A DNA stretch of 64,000 nt from Acetatifactor muris (GCF_024623325.1 NZ_JANJZD010000014.1:1-64000); one strand, 5' to 3'; positions 17,737-27,760 are shown, counted from the stretch's first letter. Translations and numbers: made by a program. The notes: generated from the letters alone by a model not told the origin.

Positions 17737-19959
17737 TCAGAAAATCCCGTCAAAAATCTCTAATACACCAAAATGCAGTCCCAGCTTCTCATGATAGCAA
17801 TCCGGATTCCCCAAAAGATACCAGTCGGTCTGTACCTCACTTTCCCTCCCATAGGTCCGGAAAAACAGAGGAATACAACATTCCTTTACCTTATCCTCCG
17901 CAAAAGAAGAGACTGTCAGCGGTCTTGCGCGTCTTATCAAATCCCGGGTCAGACCATTTTTTCTATATTCTTCCTCAAGAGAATCAAACAGCTTCATTTC
18001 CTCTTTCCAGGGGACAATTACCTGTACGCCCTTGGATTCAATCAGTTTATATGCTTCCTGCACTTTCCGATAGTCTCTGTCTTCCAATGCCTTTTTCAGC
18101 TTTTCCTTATCCCCATCCCCATTGGAATACAGGATTTCGTAGTATTCTTCCATATGCTTTAAGTCAAAGCAATCAATGGGATGCCGGGAAGCCAGTGTCT
18201 TTACACAGAGAGCGGCTCTCTGATAATACCCTCCGGGAGGATACAAACGTTCTTCCGCCGGAAGAAAAACAATCACCTGGCCGTCCGCGCTGTCGCCGTT
18301 TCGATTGCATCTGCCCGCTGCCTGAATGATTGATTCCAAAGGCGCCAGTGCCCGGTAAATTATGGGAAAGTCCAAATCCACACCCGCCTCAATGCACTGG
18401 CTTGCCACCAGATAGCATAATCTTCCTTCCGCAAGCCGTTTCTTTATCTCCTCCAAAACTTTGATTCTATGCGCCCCGCACAAGTCGCTGGTCAGATAAA
18501 AAATCCCGTCCGACTCAGCATCTGATACGATTTCTTCCAAAATACAAAAGAGCTTTTCCGCGTGTGCCCGCAAGTTGACGATAACACATCCCTGTCTATG
18601 GGAAATCAGCTCCTCCGCAATCTGTCTGTAGGAGACCTGCTCCTCCATCCGCCAGTCATATGTAACGCGCCTTGTAGCCTGAAACAGCCTGTCCGGATTG
18701 GGCACAATTTCCGTTGGTTTCCATTCCAAACCAGGCAGATGCTGAAAAGACGGCTGCGTGGCCGTAGAGAACACTACAGTACAACCGTACTGCGCACAGA
18801 GCAGATTCACCGTCCGCAGTGTAGCCTCCAACAAGTCAGGCGGCAAAGACTGGGCTTCGTCCAGAACAATCACACTGCCCGCCAGCTGATGCAGATGCCT
18901 GCAGTCCGTGGGCCTGGCAGAAAACAGGGGCTCAAAAAAGCCTACATTTGTGGTGATAATACAGGGAGCGTCCCATCGTTCCGCCAAAAGTCTGGCTCTC
19001 TCGTCCAACACTGCGGCACTGTGGCTCTCCAACAATTCCGGGAGAATCCTCCTGTAATCCCGCACATTCTGCTCCATAATCGCAAGATACGGAAGAATCA
19101 GAATAATCCTGCGCATCTGTCTATATCTTATACAGTGCTTTGCAGCAAAGGCCAAAAGGCTCAGAGTCTTCCCCAGGCCGGTAGGCGCTGTCAGCGTATA
19201 CAGTCCCGGCGGCAATTCCGCAGCACGCAGACAGTCCTCAAAAAGCCGGTCCCGAAGAGCATTCAGAATGGGTGAGGACTTGGAAAGCTTTTGTTTCTCA
19301 GCTCGTATCAGCAAAAGATGTTCCAAAGCATCATCCGGATTCAGCGCCGGTCCTGTATGGGTCTTCAGGTAATCCGGTTGAAAATGCTCCGCTGAGGCGG
19401 AGTAATCCGCATCTGCCAGCGCAGAAAGCAGGAAACGCGCCAACAGCATGTCCGCAACCCCATCCTCCTCATCCGGGAGAGACTTTGGAATTTTTATCCC
19501 CATAAGTCGCGGATTTTCCCGCTGAAACGCATCTAAGGCTTCTTTCATTTCCGCCATGCCAAAAAGCGAAAAAAGATTGCCTTCTTCGTCATACCCGGCC
19601 CCGGTTCCCTGCATCAATTCTTTCAGACTCATAATACAGTTGCCGTCCAGACAGCTGTGATGTGCAGCAATCACAGTTGCCAGCATCCTGGCTGTTTTCT
19701 TTTGACCATACTGCCAATACACCAGCGCCGCTCCCGGATACGCATGGTTCACATGCACCCGCTTTCCCTCCAGCACCTCCGCAAAACGCTCGCTTGCTTT
19801 CCCAAAATCATGCAGTCCTCCCAGGATCGCTCCGATTTCCGTATAACCTATTGGTTTTAAAAATTCGCCACACAATTTGCCAGCGCGCTGCGCATGATGC
19901 TCAAGAGTCTCCTTTTCCCCGAGCACATTCGCGCTTCTTGCATAATAGCATTCTCTCAT
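17737..19959 (-). CDS. cas3: CRISPR nuclease-helicase Cas3 (HD + DExD/H)
   Basis: 740 residues from the ATG at 19959, chosen because AGAGGA stands seven bases upstream. N-terminal HD nuclease: LEHHAQRA, then LHDFGK with His50-Asp51. Helicase: Walker A TAPTGLGKT (about 257-265), VLDEAQ (about 365-370), the STATQPSF coupling motif, CIEAGVDLDFP, and QAAGRCNRNG motif VI. Recruited by target-bound Cascade, it unwinds and degrades the target strand. First gene of the operon, 125 bp downstream of a strong-looking promoter. All motifs are intact. Confidence 0.97.
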   Translation of the reverse strand: MRECYYARSANVLGEKETLEHHAQRAGKLCGEFLKPIGYTEIGAILGGLHDFGKASERFAEVLEGKRVHVNHAYPGAALVYWQYGQKKTARMLATVIAAHHSCLDGNCIMSLKELMQGTGAGYDEEGNLFSLFGMAEMKEALDAFQRENPRLMGIKIPKSLPDEEDGVADMLLARFLLSALADADYSASAEHFQPDYLKTHTGPALNPDDALEHLLLIRAEKQKLSKSSPILNALRDRLFEDCLRAAELPPGLYTLTAPTGLGKTLSLLAFAAKHCIRYRQMRRIILILPYLAIMEQNVRDYRRILPELLESHSAAVLDERARLLAERWDAPCIITTNVGFFEPLFSARPTDCRHLHQLAGSVIVLDEAQSLPPDLLEATLRTVNLLCAQYGCTVVFSTATQPSFQHLPGLEWKPTEIVPNPDRLFQATRRVTYDWRMEEQVSYRQIAEELISHRQGCVIVNLRAHAEKLFCILEEIVSDAESDGIFYLTSDLCGAHRIKVLEEIKKRLAEGRLCYLVASQCIEAGVDLDFPIIYRALAPLESIIQAAGRCNRNGDSADGQVIVFLPAEERLYPPGGYYQRAALCVKTLASRHPIDCFDLKHMEEYYEILYSNGDGDKEKLKKALEDRDYRKVQEAYKLIESKGVQVIVPWKEEMKLFDSLEEEYRKNGLTRDLIRRARPLTVSSFAEDKVKECCIPLFFRTYGRESEVQTDWYLLGNPDCYHEKLGLHFGVLEIFDGIF

Positions 19960-20037
19960 AGAATTTCCTCTCTGCCGTAATTGTAGTAACGCTGAGTATG
20001 CCAATAGAAATTTAGTTGTTTTTAGCTATTTTTAAGA

Positions 20038-20066
20038 ATAATAACCTATCAATATCTTTTTGTCAA
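20038..20066 (-). promoter_or_regulatory. Promoter of the cas operon
   Basis: On the minus strand, TTGACA (20061-20066), a 17-bp spacer, then TATTAT (20038-20043): a near-perfect housekeeping promoter about 80 bp upstream of the cas3 start. It suggests substantial basal expression of the whole cas3-cas2 operon unless repressed. No operator palindrome is evident between promoter and start codon. Confidence 0.8.
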
Positions 20067-20184
20067 CCATATTCCACAAAAATGGTTATGTCATTTTTCG
20101 TATATTTTATTCATTTTGCATGATATCATATCTTAATACTGCTTCATATTTCCAGCTGCATAGCTTGCGCCGGACATCACGCAT

Positions 20185-20239
20185 AAAAAGAAAGCGAGGA
20201 CTCTGGCAGGCAAGCCTGCCGCGGCCTCGCTTTCTTTTT
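20185..20239 (-). terminator. Bidirectional rho-independent terminator after spoIVB
   Basis: AAAAAGAAAGCGAGG (20185-20199) pairs with CCTCGCTTTCTTTTT (20225-20239), with an inner GGCAGG-CAAG-CCTGCC hairpin. There is a T-run in both directions. It begins 18 bp beyond the spoIVB stop codon and separates the housekeeping run from the cas operon. Confidence 0.9.
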
Positions 20240-20256
20240 CTGCTATGCTGCCCTTC

Positions 20257-21687
20257 TCAATGCTCCAGCATATTTTCAATAAAAATCCCATACCCCTTTT
20301 TGCTGTCCTGTACCAGCACATGGGTCACAGCCCCGATGAATTTCCCGTTCTGGATAATGGGGCTGCCGCTCATGCCCTGGACAATGCCGCCGGTCACGGC
20401 AAGCAGGTCAGGGTCCGTCACCGTCAGCTCAATCCCCCGGTTCACATTGTCGTGGTCCAGATGCACCGCGGTAATCTCCACGTCATAATACCTGGTACTG
20501 CCATCCACTGTGCACAGAATCTGCGCCACTCCCTCTTCAATTTCCTGTTTCAGTCCGATTGGCAGGGGTTCTTCGACTCCCATCTCCAGAGCCTTGCTGT
20601 TACAGGCGCCGAAGATGCCCCGGACACTGTTGTCCGTGATATCTCCCAGAATACGCTCATCCGAATAAATAATCATCCCGGTCATCTCGCCGGGATTTCC
20701 CGAAGTCCCTTTCTGAATATCCACAATATCCGTCTGGTAAAGGGTTCCCCCTTCCATGTGCATCAGCGTACTGGTGTCCACATCCGTGATGCCATGTCCC
20801 AGCGCGCCGAAATTTCCATGACTGTCAATATAGGTCATGGTGCCTACTCCCTGAGCGTTATCCCGTACCCAGACTCCGATTTTATATTTGCCGGAGACGT
20901 CCTGTTCGGGCTTGATTTCCGCCTCCATCAGCTCGCCGTCCCGCTCCACAGTCAGGCGTATTTCCGCTCCTCCGCTTTCTTCCACCCGCCTGATGAAATC
21001 ATCCTTCTCCGTTACTGCTTCCCCGTTTATCTTTCGGATATAATCGCCGGATTTCAGAATGTATTTCCCCGGAGAATAGCTGATACCCTCGCTGCCCTGG
21101 AATTCTCCTGTACCTACCACCAGCACACCGTCCGTCTTCACATAGATTCCCACAGGGGTTCCCACCGGAATGAGTTCCTGATCCTCAATCACCCGGATAT
21201 CCACGTTCTTGAAGGACAGAAAGCCGAAGAGCTTAACCTGCATCTGATAGCTGGATTCCATGGCCGCCCTTAAAGTCACCGGTTTGCTCAAATCTATGTC
21301 CACGGCCCCCTGAGGGATATTGCTGACCCCCTGGTCGCTGGCCGCCACAATTTCCGCTCTGGCCGGGACTCCCAGGTAGAAGGATTCCGCTTCCCCGGCA
21401 CGCACATTAATCACAGAAGGAATGCTGCTGTCAATGTAATAATAGAGCAGGCCTGTCAGCGACAGACAGCTTATAAGCAGCGTCAGGCTCAGAAAAGCGC
21501 GGTAAATTTTATATCGCTTTTCCCGGCTTTTCCAGTTCTGCAACAGAACCACCATATTATTACCGGCCTGCTTTTTCAGCTGTTCACTGTTCCCCCGGAC
21601 GCTTTCTCCGCCGGGGAATTTTTTTCCGTCTATAACAGATTTTATTTTTCTGACAGGTCTGGTCTCATTGCTCCGTCTCATTTTCAC
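20257..21687 (-). CDS. spoIVB: SpoIVB serine peptidase (sporulation signalling)
   Basis: 476 residues. A cytoplasmic leader of about 70 residues precedes one membrane segment (AFLSLTLLISCLSLTGLLYYYI), a PDZ domain (about 170-250, GKYILKSGDYIRKINGEAV) and the S55 peptidase with His in GALGHGITD and Ser in GGIVQGMSGSPII. In sporulating Firmicutes it is secreted from the forespore and triggers SpoIVFA cleavage, activating pro-sigma-K processing. It follows recN as in most spore formers. spo0A, which commonly comes next, is not here; a terminator and the CRISPR locus follow instead. Confidence 0.96.
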   Translation of the reverse strand: MKMRRSNETRPVRKIKSVIDGKKFPGGESVRGNSEQLKKQAGNNMVVLLQNWKSREKRYKIYRAFLSLTLLISCLSLTGLLYYYIDSSIPSVINVRAGEAESFYLGVPARAEIVAASDQGVSNIPQGAVDIDLSKPVTLRAAMESSYQMQVKLFGFLSFKNVDIRVIEDQELIPVGTPVGIYVKTDGVLVVGTGEFQGSEGISYSPGKYILKSGDYIRKINGEAVTEKDDFIRRVEESGGAEIRLTVERDGELMEAEIKPEQDVSGKYKIGVWVRDNAQGVGTMTYIDSHGNFGALGHGITDVDTSTLMHMEGGTLYQTDIVDIQKGTSGNPGEMTGMIIYSDERILGDITDNSVRGIFGACNSKALEMGVEEPLPIGLKQEIEEGVAQILCTVDGSTRYYDVEITAVHLDHDNVNRGIELTVTDPDLLAVTGGIVQGMSGSPIIQNGKFIGAVTHVLVQDSKKGYGIFIENMLEH

Positions 21688-21783
21688 ATACTCCTAACCG
21701 GTTTTACATTATCTCGCCATTTTCACCGTTACACCTGTTTAGTATGTGAAATTTTTATTTTTTCATTCTGATAAATGAAATAT

Positions 21784-23469
21784 TTACTTTTTCTTATGCC
21801 CCAGCGCCTGCACCCGCATCTCTCTGGCATTGGACAGAGCAGCCTCCGTCATGGCGTCGCTGCCCAGCAGTCTGGCCAGCTCTCCCAGGCTCTCCTCCTC
21901 CTCCAGCACGCGAATATCCGTGATGGTATTATCCGCGCTGCTGCTTTTTTCGATGACAAAATGTCTGTCTGCCATAGCCGCAATCTGCGGCAGATGTGTA
22001 ATGCAGAGCACCTGATGTGCATGGGCAACCGTGTCTAACTGTTCGGAAACCCGCCACGCCGTTCTGCCGCTGATACCGGCGTCAATCTCATCAAAAATCA
22101 GAGTGTCGATAGAATCTCTTCCTGCAAGCACGGTCTTGATTGCCAACATCACCCGGGACAGCTCGCCTCCGCTGGCTACCTGTCCCAATGGTTTCAGTCC
22201 TTCCCCCGGATTGGTGGAAATCAGAAATTCCACGTCGTCATAGCCTTTTGCAGTAACGGAAGAACCACGGTTTACTGCAATCTGAAATTCAACCGTCAGA
22301 AAATTCAGATGCACCAGCGCCGCCTTCAGCTTTTCCGTGAGCACCGCGGCATTCTCTCTGCGAATTCCGGAAAGCACTTCACATGCCGCCTCCAGCCTTT
22401 TTTCAGATGCGGCCAGCTTCTCTTCCAACTGCCGCATATAGTCATCATAATCGCTGAGCTTCTGGAGCATCTCCTGCTTTTCCCGGCCGTAAGCAAGCAC
22501 GGCCTCTATGGACTGCCCGTATTTATCTTTCAGACGGTTCACCAGATTCAGCCGTTCCTCCACAGTTGAAAAAGCTTCATCGTCAAATTCACAGTCGCTC
22601 ATATATTCCGCCAAATCCCGGTTGTAATCAGCCAGCAGACTGTCTATCTCGGAAAGCTGACCCTCCAGCTCTCCCAGACGCTCGTCCAGTCCGGCCACAT
22701 TGCCCAGCGCCCGCAATGCCCTGCTCAGCGCACTGCCGGCTCCGCTTTCAAAGTCACTTCCGGTATACTGATAGCTTTCCGCCAGATTTTCCATGATCTT
22801 TTTCCCGTTTATCATAAAACGGTATCGCTGTTCCAGCTCTTCGTCTTCACCTGGCTTCAGCTGTGCCTGTTCGATTTCCTGCAGCTCGAATTCCGCCAGA
22901 GACTGTTCTCTGGCCATGGTCTCTTCATCCATGGACTCTTCCTCCAGAGAGTGCCGCAGCTCCCTGCTTTCTCTGTATGCGTCCTCCACTGCCTTCGCCG
23001 CCTGCAGACAGGCTTCTCCGCAGTAAGCATCCAGAATCTCCATATGTTTCTTTTTATTCAACAGCGACTGATGCTCATGCTGACCATGGATATCAATCAA
23101 AAGCTCTGCCAGTTCCTTTACCTGTCTGGCCGTAACCGTCTCCCCGTTCATCCGGTAGACACTTTTGCCCGTCTGCATCTTCCGACTGATAATGACAGTT
23201 CCGTCCTCCTCAGGCTCCAGCTCCAGCTGGAGCAGTTTCTGACGCACCCTCTCATCCTCGCTGGTAAATACCAGCTCTACCAGCGCACTGTCCGCCCCTC
23301 TGCGAAGCATTTCCTTCTCGAATTTTCCCCCGAGAGCAAGATTCACACTTCCGATCAGCAGGGACTTTCCGGCGCCGGTCTCCCCTGTGAGAATATTCAG
23401 TCCCCGGCCGAATTCCACTTCCGTTTCTTCCATCAGCGCCAAATTTTTCACATGTAAACTCTGCAGCAT
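21784..23469 (-). CDS. recN: DNA repair ATPase RecN
   Basis: 561 residues, the standard length. MLQSLHVKNLALMEETEVEFGRGLNILTGETGAGKSLLIGS gives the SMC-like N-terminus with Walker A. Coiled-coil arms span about 170-370, including the IDIHGQHEHQSLL motif near 110-122. The C-terminal ATPase half has ASGGELSRVMLA (signature) and DTLIFDEIDAGISG (Walker B). It holds DNA ends during double-strand break repair. It lies between argR and spoIVB. Confidence 0.97.
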   Translation of the reverse strand: MLQSLHVKNLALMEETEVEFGRGLNILTGETGAGKSLLIGSVNLALGGKFEKEMLRRGADSALVELVFTSEDERVRQKLLQLELEPEEDGTVIISRKMQTGKSVYRMNGETVTARQVKELAELLIDIHGQHEHQSLLNKKKHMEILDAYCGEACLQAAKAVEDAYRESRELRHSLEEESMDEETMAREQSLAEFELQEIEQAQLKPGEDEELEQRYRFMINGKKIMENLAESYQYTGSDFESGAGSALSRALRALGNVAGLDERLGELEGQLSEIDSLLADYNRDLAEYMSDCEFDDEAFSTVEERLNLVNRLKDKYGQSIEAVLAYGREKQEMLQKLSDYDDYMRQLEEKLAASEKRLEAACEVLSGIRRENAAVLTEKLKAALVHLNFLTVEFQIAVNRGSSVTAKGYDDVEFLISTNPGEGLKPLGQVASGGELSRVMLAIKTVLAGRDSIDTLIFDEIDAGISGRTAWRVSEQLDTVAHAHQVLCITHLPQIAAMADRHFVIEKSSSADNTITDIRVLEEEESLGELARLLGSDAMTEAALSNAREMRVQALGHKKK

Positions 23470-23597
23470 TTTCTATCTCCTTTCTGGCTTCAGCCAGAAT
23501 ATCCTTCTCCCACATGCCCGCTTACTTTATCTTTTGCTGATTCCAAAAATCACAGTCCTTCCCGTGATCTGTCAACTGTACCAAAAGATTTTCCGTA

Positions 23598-24068
23598 TCA
23601 TTCCTCACTGTGAACTTCCCTGGCCACAATCATACGCACCTTTTCTCTTAAAAGCCTTGTTTCTTCCTGCGTATGCACCGCCACAAAAATGGTGTCATCC
23701 CCGGCAATGCAGCCCACAATCTCCGGCAGCTTCATGGCATCCAGCGCTGCCGCCACCGCCATTGCCATACCGGATACCGTCCTGATCACCACCAGATTCT
23801 GGGCCGTGTCCACGGAGGAATATGCTTCCTGCAGCACACGGACATACCTGTTCTCCAGCTCTCCGCCGTTTTGCTCCAGCACAATGTATTTCTGTACGCC
23901 GTCCTCCGCGGACATCTTTGACAGCTTCAGTTCCCTGATATCTCTGGATATGGTGGCCTGTGTCACCTGAAATCCTTCTTCTCTCAGCCTGTCTGCCAGC
24001 TCCTCCTGAGTGCCCACATTATACTTCTGTATGATTTCAATAATCTTTCCCTGTCTCTTCTTTTTCAT
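23598..24068 (-). CDS. argR: Arginine repressor ArgR
   Basis: 156 residues: winged-helix DNA-binding domain (about 1-70, with QVTQATISRDIRELKL) and C-terminal oligomerisation/arginine-binding domain ending GCIAGDDTIFVAVHT, whose Asp-Asp pair binds arginine. A hexameric arginine-dependent regulator of arginine metabolism. Its position between nadK and recN is the conserved clostridial arrangement, so an arg operon next door is not expected. Confidence 0.96.
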   Translation of the reverse strand: MKKKRQGKIIEIIQKYNVGTQEELADRLREEGFQVTQATISRDIRELKLSKMSAEDGVQKYIVLEQNGGELENRYVRVLQEAYSSVDTAQNLVVIRTVSGMAMAVAAALDAMKLPEIVGCIAGDDTIFVAVHTQEETRLLREKVRMIVAREVHSEE

Positions 24069-24081
24069 CGCTCCCTCCGCG

Positions 24082-24945
24082 CTACCCCTGCATTTTCCTG
24101 TGAAGCACTTCCAGAAAACTGACCTGATTCAGCCTGATAAACTCCGTCACCTTGTCCGACCTGGCAATCCGGATTCTGTCCCCGGTCCGAAGCGGCGTCA
24201 CATGACTTCCGTCAAAGCTGACCTCCACCGTCTGTTCCCTGCCCTCTCTGCACTCCGGTATCTCTATCTCCACAATATCCCTGGAAGACAGAATGATACT
24301 CCTCTGATTCAGGGAATGCGGACAGATCGGCGTGAGCATAATCAGCTCGGCCCCGGGCTCCACCAGAGGCCCGCCCGCCGACAGATTATATCCGGTGGAG
24401 CCGGTGGGCGTTGTCACAATCATACCGTCCGCATGATATTGGTTCAGAAACTGTCCGTTCACATATATGCCGAACCGTATTATCTGCAGAGAACCGCTTC
24501 GGGAAATCACAATGTCGTTTAAGGCCCACCCTTCCTTTACCCGGCCGTCCGAAAGTAAAATCCGGCCGTTCAGCATCATCCGGCTCTCCTGCACATAGTC
24601 TCCTGCAATCAGCCGCTCCAGCGCTTCCTCCAGGCCGGAAGGTTCGATTTCCGTCATATATCCCAAAGTGCCCAGATTTACTCCGATAATGGGAATCTGG
24701 CGGCCTTTTGCCGCTCTTACCGCCTCCAGCACGGTGCCGTCACCGCCCAGCACAATCATGCAGTCCGCGTCCGCCGGAATATCCTCCGTGCCCCCTTCGC
24801 CCGGTTCCCTTCCCGCCTCCCGGCCGCCGCCCATGACAGAGATGGCCGCCCGCTGCCCCTTCAGCTGCAGGAAATCACGGATGCGATTTGCCGTGACCAG
24901 ATTTTTATCTTTATATTCGTTGGCATATATCAGAAAATGTTTCAT
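24082..24945 (-). CDS. nadK: NAD kinase
   Basis: 287 residues. Catalytic motif VLGGDGTVLEA (about 70-80), then GVNLGTLGYMTEIEP and the second conserved motif TPTGSTGYNLSAGGP. It phosphorylates NAD to NADP, the sole source of NADP in the cell. A Gly/Glu-rich insert (GGREAGREPGEGG, about 40-52) is longer than in most relatives. It sits 13 bp upstream of argR and just downstream of tlyA in one transcription run. Confidence 0.96.
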   Translation of the reverse strand: MKHFLIYANEYKDKNLVTANRIRDFLQLKGQRAAISVMGGGREAGREPGEGGTEDIPADADCMIVLGGDGTVLEAVRAAKGRQIPIIGVNLGTLGYMTEIEPSGLEEALERLIAGDYVQESRMMLNGRILLSDGRVKEGWALNDIVISRSGSLQIIRFGIYVNGQFLNQYHADGMIVTTPTGSTGYNLSAGGPLVEPGAELIMLTPICPHSLNQRSIILSSRDIVEIEIPECREGREQTVEVSFDGSHVTPLRTGDRIRIARSDKVTEFIRLNQVSFLEVLHRKMQG

Positions 24946-24984
24946 CCGCCCTCCCCAAAAATTCCCCGGCCGCTCCCGAAAGGA

Positions 24985-25869
24985 TTACAGACTTTCCTGT
25001 GCCTTCTCCACGGTTTCTCTGATTTGCGTTTCCCAACGCAGAGTATGAGACAGCCCCGTCCTCTCCTCCGTGAGGAGTCTCAGACACTCCAGAGCCTCCT
25101 GTTCCGTTGGTATCTCCCGGCACCCCGCCCTCTCCACGTCTTTTTCCAGATACAGCAGGTACTCAATATTTCCTTCCGGTCCTCTGACTGGAGAGAACTC
25201 CATATCCAGCACGGTAAATCCAATCATATCCGCAAAATCTATGACCTTTTCCGCCACTTCCCTGTGGGTCTGCGCCTCCCGCACCACACCCTTTTTCCCC
25301 ACTTTCTCTCTTCCCGCCTCGAACTGGGGTTTGATCAGACAGACCATCCGGCCCCCGGGCTTCAGAAGCTTCATAGCCGGCAGCAAAATCTTCGTCAGAG
25401 AAATGAAGGACACATCCACACTGGCGAAATCCAGATCGTCCTGTATGTCATCTCTCACCATATATCGAAAATTTGTCTGCTCCATACAGACAACTCTCTC
25501 ATCGTTGCGCAGTTTCCAGGCCAGCTGCCCATGTCCCACGTCCACGGCATACACCTTCGACGCGCCGTTCTGCAGCATGCAGTCCGTAAATCCTCCCGTG
25601 GAAGCGCCGATATCCATACATATCATGCCATTCAGAGACAGCTCCCACCTTTTCATGGCTTTTTCCAGCTTCAGGCCCCCTCTGCTCACATATGGCAGGG
25701 TATTCCCCCGCACTTCCAGCTTTATTTTCTCCTGGTCAAAAAAGGTTCCCGCCTTGTCCTCTTTCTGTCCGTCCACATACACATTGCCGGACATTATGAC
25801 AGCCTTTGCCTTCTCTCTGGACGCAGCATACCCCTGATTCACCAGAATCACATCCAACCGTTCTTTCAT
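24985..25869 (-). CDS. tlyA: TlyA family rRNA 2'-O-methyltransferase/hemolysin-like
   Basis: 294 residues. N-terminal S4 RNA-binding domain (MKERLDVILVNQGYAASREKAK), then an FtsJ-type SAM methyltransferase: CMDIGASTGGFTDCML (motif I), AVDVGHGQL, and the KxDKE-like residues in LLKPGGRMVCLIKPQFE. TlyA methylates 2'-hydroxyls of 16S and 23S rRNA. Its start overlaps the dxs stop by 4 bp. Confidence 0.94.
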   Translation of the reverse strand: MKERLDVILVNQGYAASREKAKAVIMSGNVYVDGQKEDKAGTFFDQEKIKLEVRGNTLPYVSRGGLKLEKAMKRWELSLNGMICMDIGASTGGFTDCMLQNGASKVYAVDVGHGQLAWKLRNDERVVCMEQTNFRYMVRDDIQDDLDFASVDVSFISLTKILLPAMKLLKPGGRMVCLIKPQFEAGREKVGKKGVVREAQTHREVAEKVIDFADMIGFTVLDMEFSPVRGPEGNIEYLLYLEKDVERAGCREIPTEQEALECLRLLTEERTGLSHTLRWETQIRETVEKAQESL

Positions 25870-27728
25870 CTCTCCTTCAAAGCCTCACAGATTCTGTTCA
25901 CAACACTCTCTGCATCTATGCCGATTTCCTGCTTCAGCAGTTCCACATTCCCATGCTCCACATAGGCATCCGGAATGCTGATATTCAGGAATCCGTTCTT
26001 ATATCCACTCTCATTCATATATTCCAGCACTTTTTCCCCATAGCCGCCGCAGGATACATTTTCCTCCATAGTCACAATCAGTCCGTGATTTCCGCAGGCC
26101 TTCTTCACGGCCTCCCGGTCGATGGGTTTCACAAAACGGGCGTTAATCAGGCTGACCCCATGTCCTTTCTCCTTCAGAACCTCCCGCACTTTCTCCGCGG
26201 TTTTCACCATACTTCCCACCGCAAACAGAGCGATTTTCTCCTCCTCATAAATCCATTCGGCCCTGCCGAATTCAACAGGCGCCCTGTACTCCGACAGTCC
26301 TGTGTATGCCGTTCCCCTGGGATAGCGAACCGCAATGGGACAGCCCAGTCCCACAGCATATTTCAGCATATCCGACAACTCCCATTTGTTTTTGGGCGCG
26401 CAGATATGCATGTTGGGGATACCGGAAAGATATGTAAAATCAAAAATCCCCTGATGGGTTTCCCCGTCACTTCCCACAAGTCCTGCGCGGTCTATGGCAA
26501 ATACCACCGGCAGATTCTGGATACAGACATCATGCAGAATCTGGTCGTAAGCCCTCTGCAGAAACGAGGAATACACTGCCACAATAGGCTTCATTCCTCC
26601 CGCCGCAAGCCCTGCGGCGAATGTCACCGCATGTTCCTCGGCAATTCCCACATCAAAGAATCGTTCCGGATACATATTCCGAAATCGCTTTAAACCTGTT
26701 CCATCCGGCATGGCAGCTGTAATCGCCACGATTTTCTCATCCCGCTGTCCCAGCTTGCACATTACCGTGGAAAAAATATCCGTATAGTTTGCCTCCGTCC
26801 TGGGGTGAGAAGGAATCCCTGTCTCAATATCAAACGGCTCCGCTCCGTGGAATCTGGCCGGATGTCTCTCCGCCGGCTCATACCCCTTCCCTTTCTGGGT
26901 CAGAACATGAATCATCACAGGGCCTTCCACCCGCTTCGCGTCATGAATCACGGAGACCATGGCGCCGATATCATGCCCGTCCACCGGTCCCAGATATGTA
27001 ATTCCCATATCCTCGAAAAGCATGCCCGGAATCACCAGCTGTTTAAAGCTGCTCTTCGCCCGCCGGAGCCTGCTTATCATGCTGTCCCCTCTCCTGGTTC
27101 CCTGAAGGGCATTGTAAATTCCTTTCTTAAAATCCAGATAGCCTGCCGCAGTGCGGATATTGTTCAGATATTTGGAGACACCTCCCACATTCTCGGAGAT
27201 GGACATGTTGTTGTCATTCAGAATAATTATAAAATTTGTCTCCAGTTTAGAGGCATTATTCAGGGCTTCATAAGCCATACCACCGGTGAGAGAGCCGTCT
27301 CCAATCACGGAGACCACTATATTTTTTCTGCCTGTGATATCTCTGGCCTTCACCAGTCCAAGTCCTGCGGAAATGGAAGTGGAACTGTGTCCTGTGTCGA
27401 AGACGTCACATTCGCTTTCTTTGCGTTTTGGGAAACCGCTGAGGCCATGAAACTGGCGTAAAGACTCGAAACCGTTCTTGCGTCCGGTGAGAATTTTATG
27501 AGTGTAGGACTGATGGCCCACATCCCAGACAATCTTATCCTCCGGTAAATTCAGGGAAAGATGCAGAGCCATGGTCAGTTCCACGGCCCCCAGATTGGAC
27601 CCCAGATGTCCTCCTGTGACACTGATTTTCTGAATGAGAAATTCTCTGATTTCCTGGGCCAGCGCACTCAGGTCCTCCCGCTTTATTTTCTTGATATCAT
27701 TTGCTCTTTCTATGGTTTCCAGCAACAT
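25866..27728 (-). CDS. dxs: 1-deoxy-D-xylulose-5-phosphate synthase
   Basis: 620 residues, the standard length. Thiamine diphosphate site GDGSLTGGMAYEALNNASKL with NDNNMSI; N-terminal GHQSYTHKILTGR; C-terminal transketolase Pyr domain with GIAEEHAVTFAAGLA and the DRAGLVGSDGETHQG stretch. It condenses pyruvate and glyceraldehyde 3-phosphate in the first step of the non-mevalonate isoprenoid pathway. It is adjacent to ispA, so precursor supply and chain elongation are co-transcribed. Confidence 0.98.
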   Translation of the reverse strand: MLLETIERANDIKKIKREDLSALAQEIREFLIQKISVTGGHLGSNLGAVELTMALHLSLNLPEDKIVWDVGHQSYTHKILTGRKNGFESLRQFHGLSGFPKRKESECDVFDTGHSSTSISAGLGLVKARDITGRKNIVVSVIGDGSLTGGMAYEALNNASKLETNFIIILNDNNMSISENVGGVSKYLNNIRTAAGYLDFKKGIYNALQGTRRGDSMISRLRRAKSSFKQLVIPGMLFEDMGITYLGPVDGHDIGAMVSVIHDAKRVEGPVMIHVLTQKGKGYEPAERHPARFHGAEPFDIETGIPSHPRTEANYTDIFSTVMCKLGQRDEKIVAITAAMPDGTGLKRFRNMYPERFFDVGIAEEHAVTFAAGLAAGGMKPIVAVYSSFLQRAYDQILHDVCIQNLPVVFAIDRAGLVGSDGETHQGIFDFTYLSGIPNMHICAPKNKWELSDMLKYAVGLGCPIAVRYPRGTAYTGLSEYRAPVEFGRAEWIYEEEKIALFAVGSMVKTAEKVREVLKEKGHGVSLINARFVKPIDREAVKKACGNHGLIVTMEENVSCGGYGEKVLEYMNESGYKNGFLNISIPDAYVEHGNVELLKQEIGIDAESVVNRICEALKER

Positions 27729-27760
27729 AACTCAACCATGCCCTTCCGTGTGGGAACACA

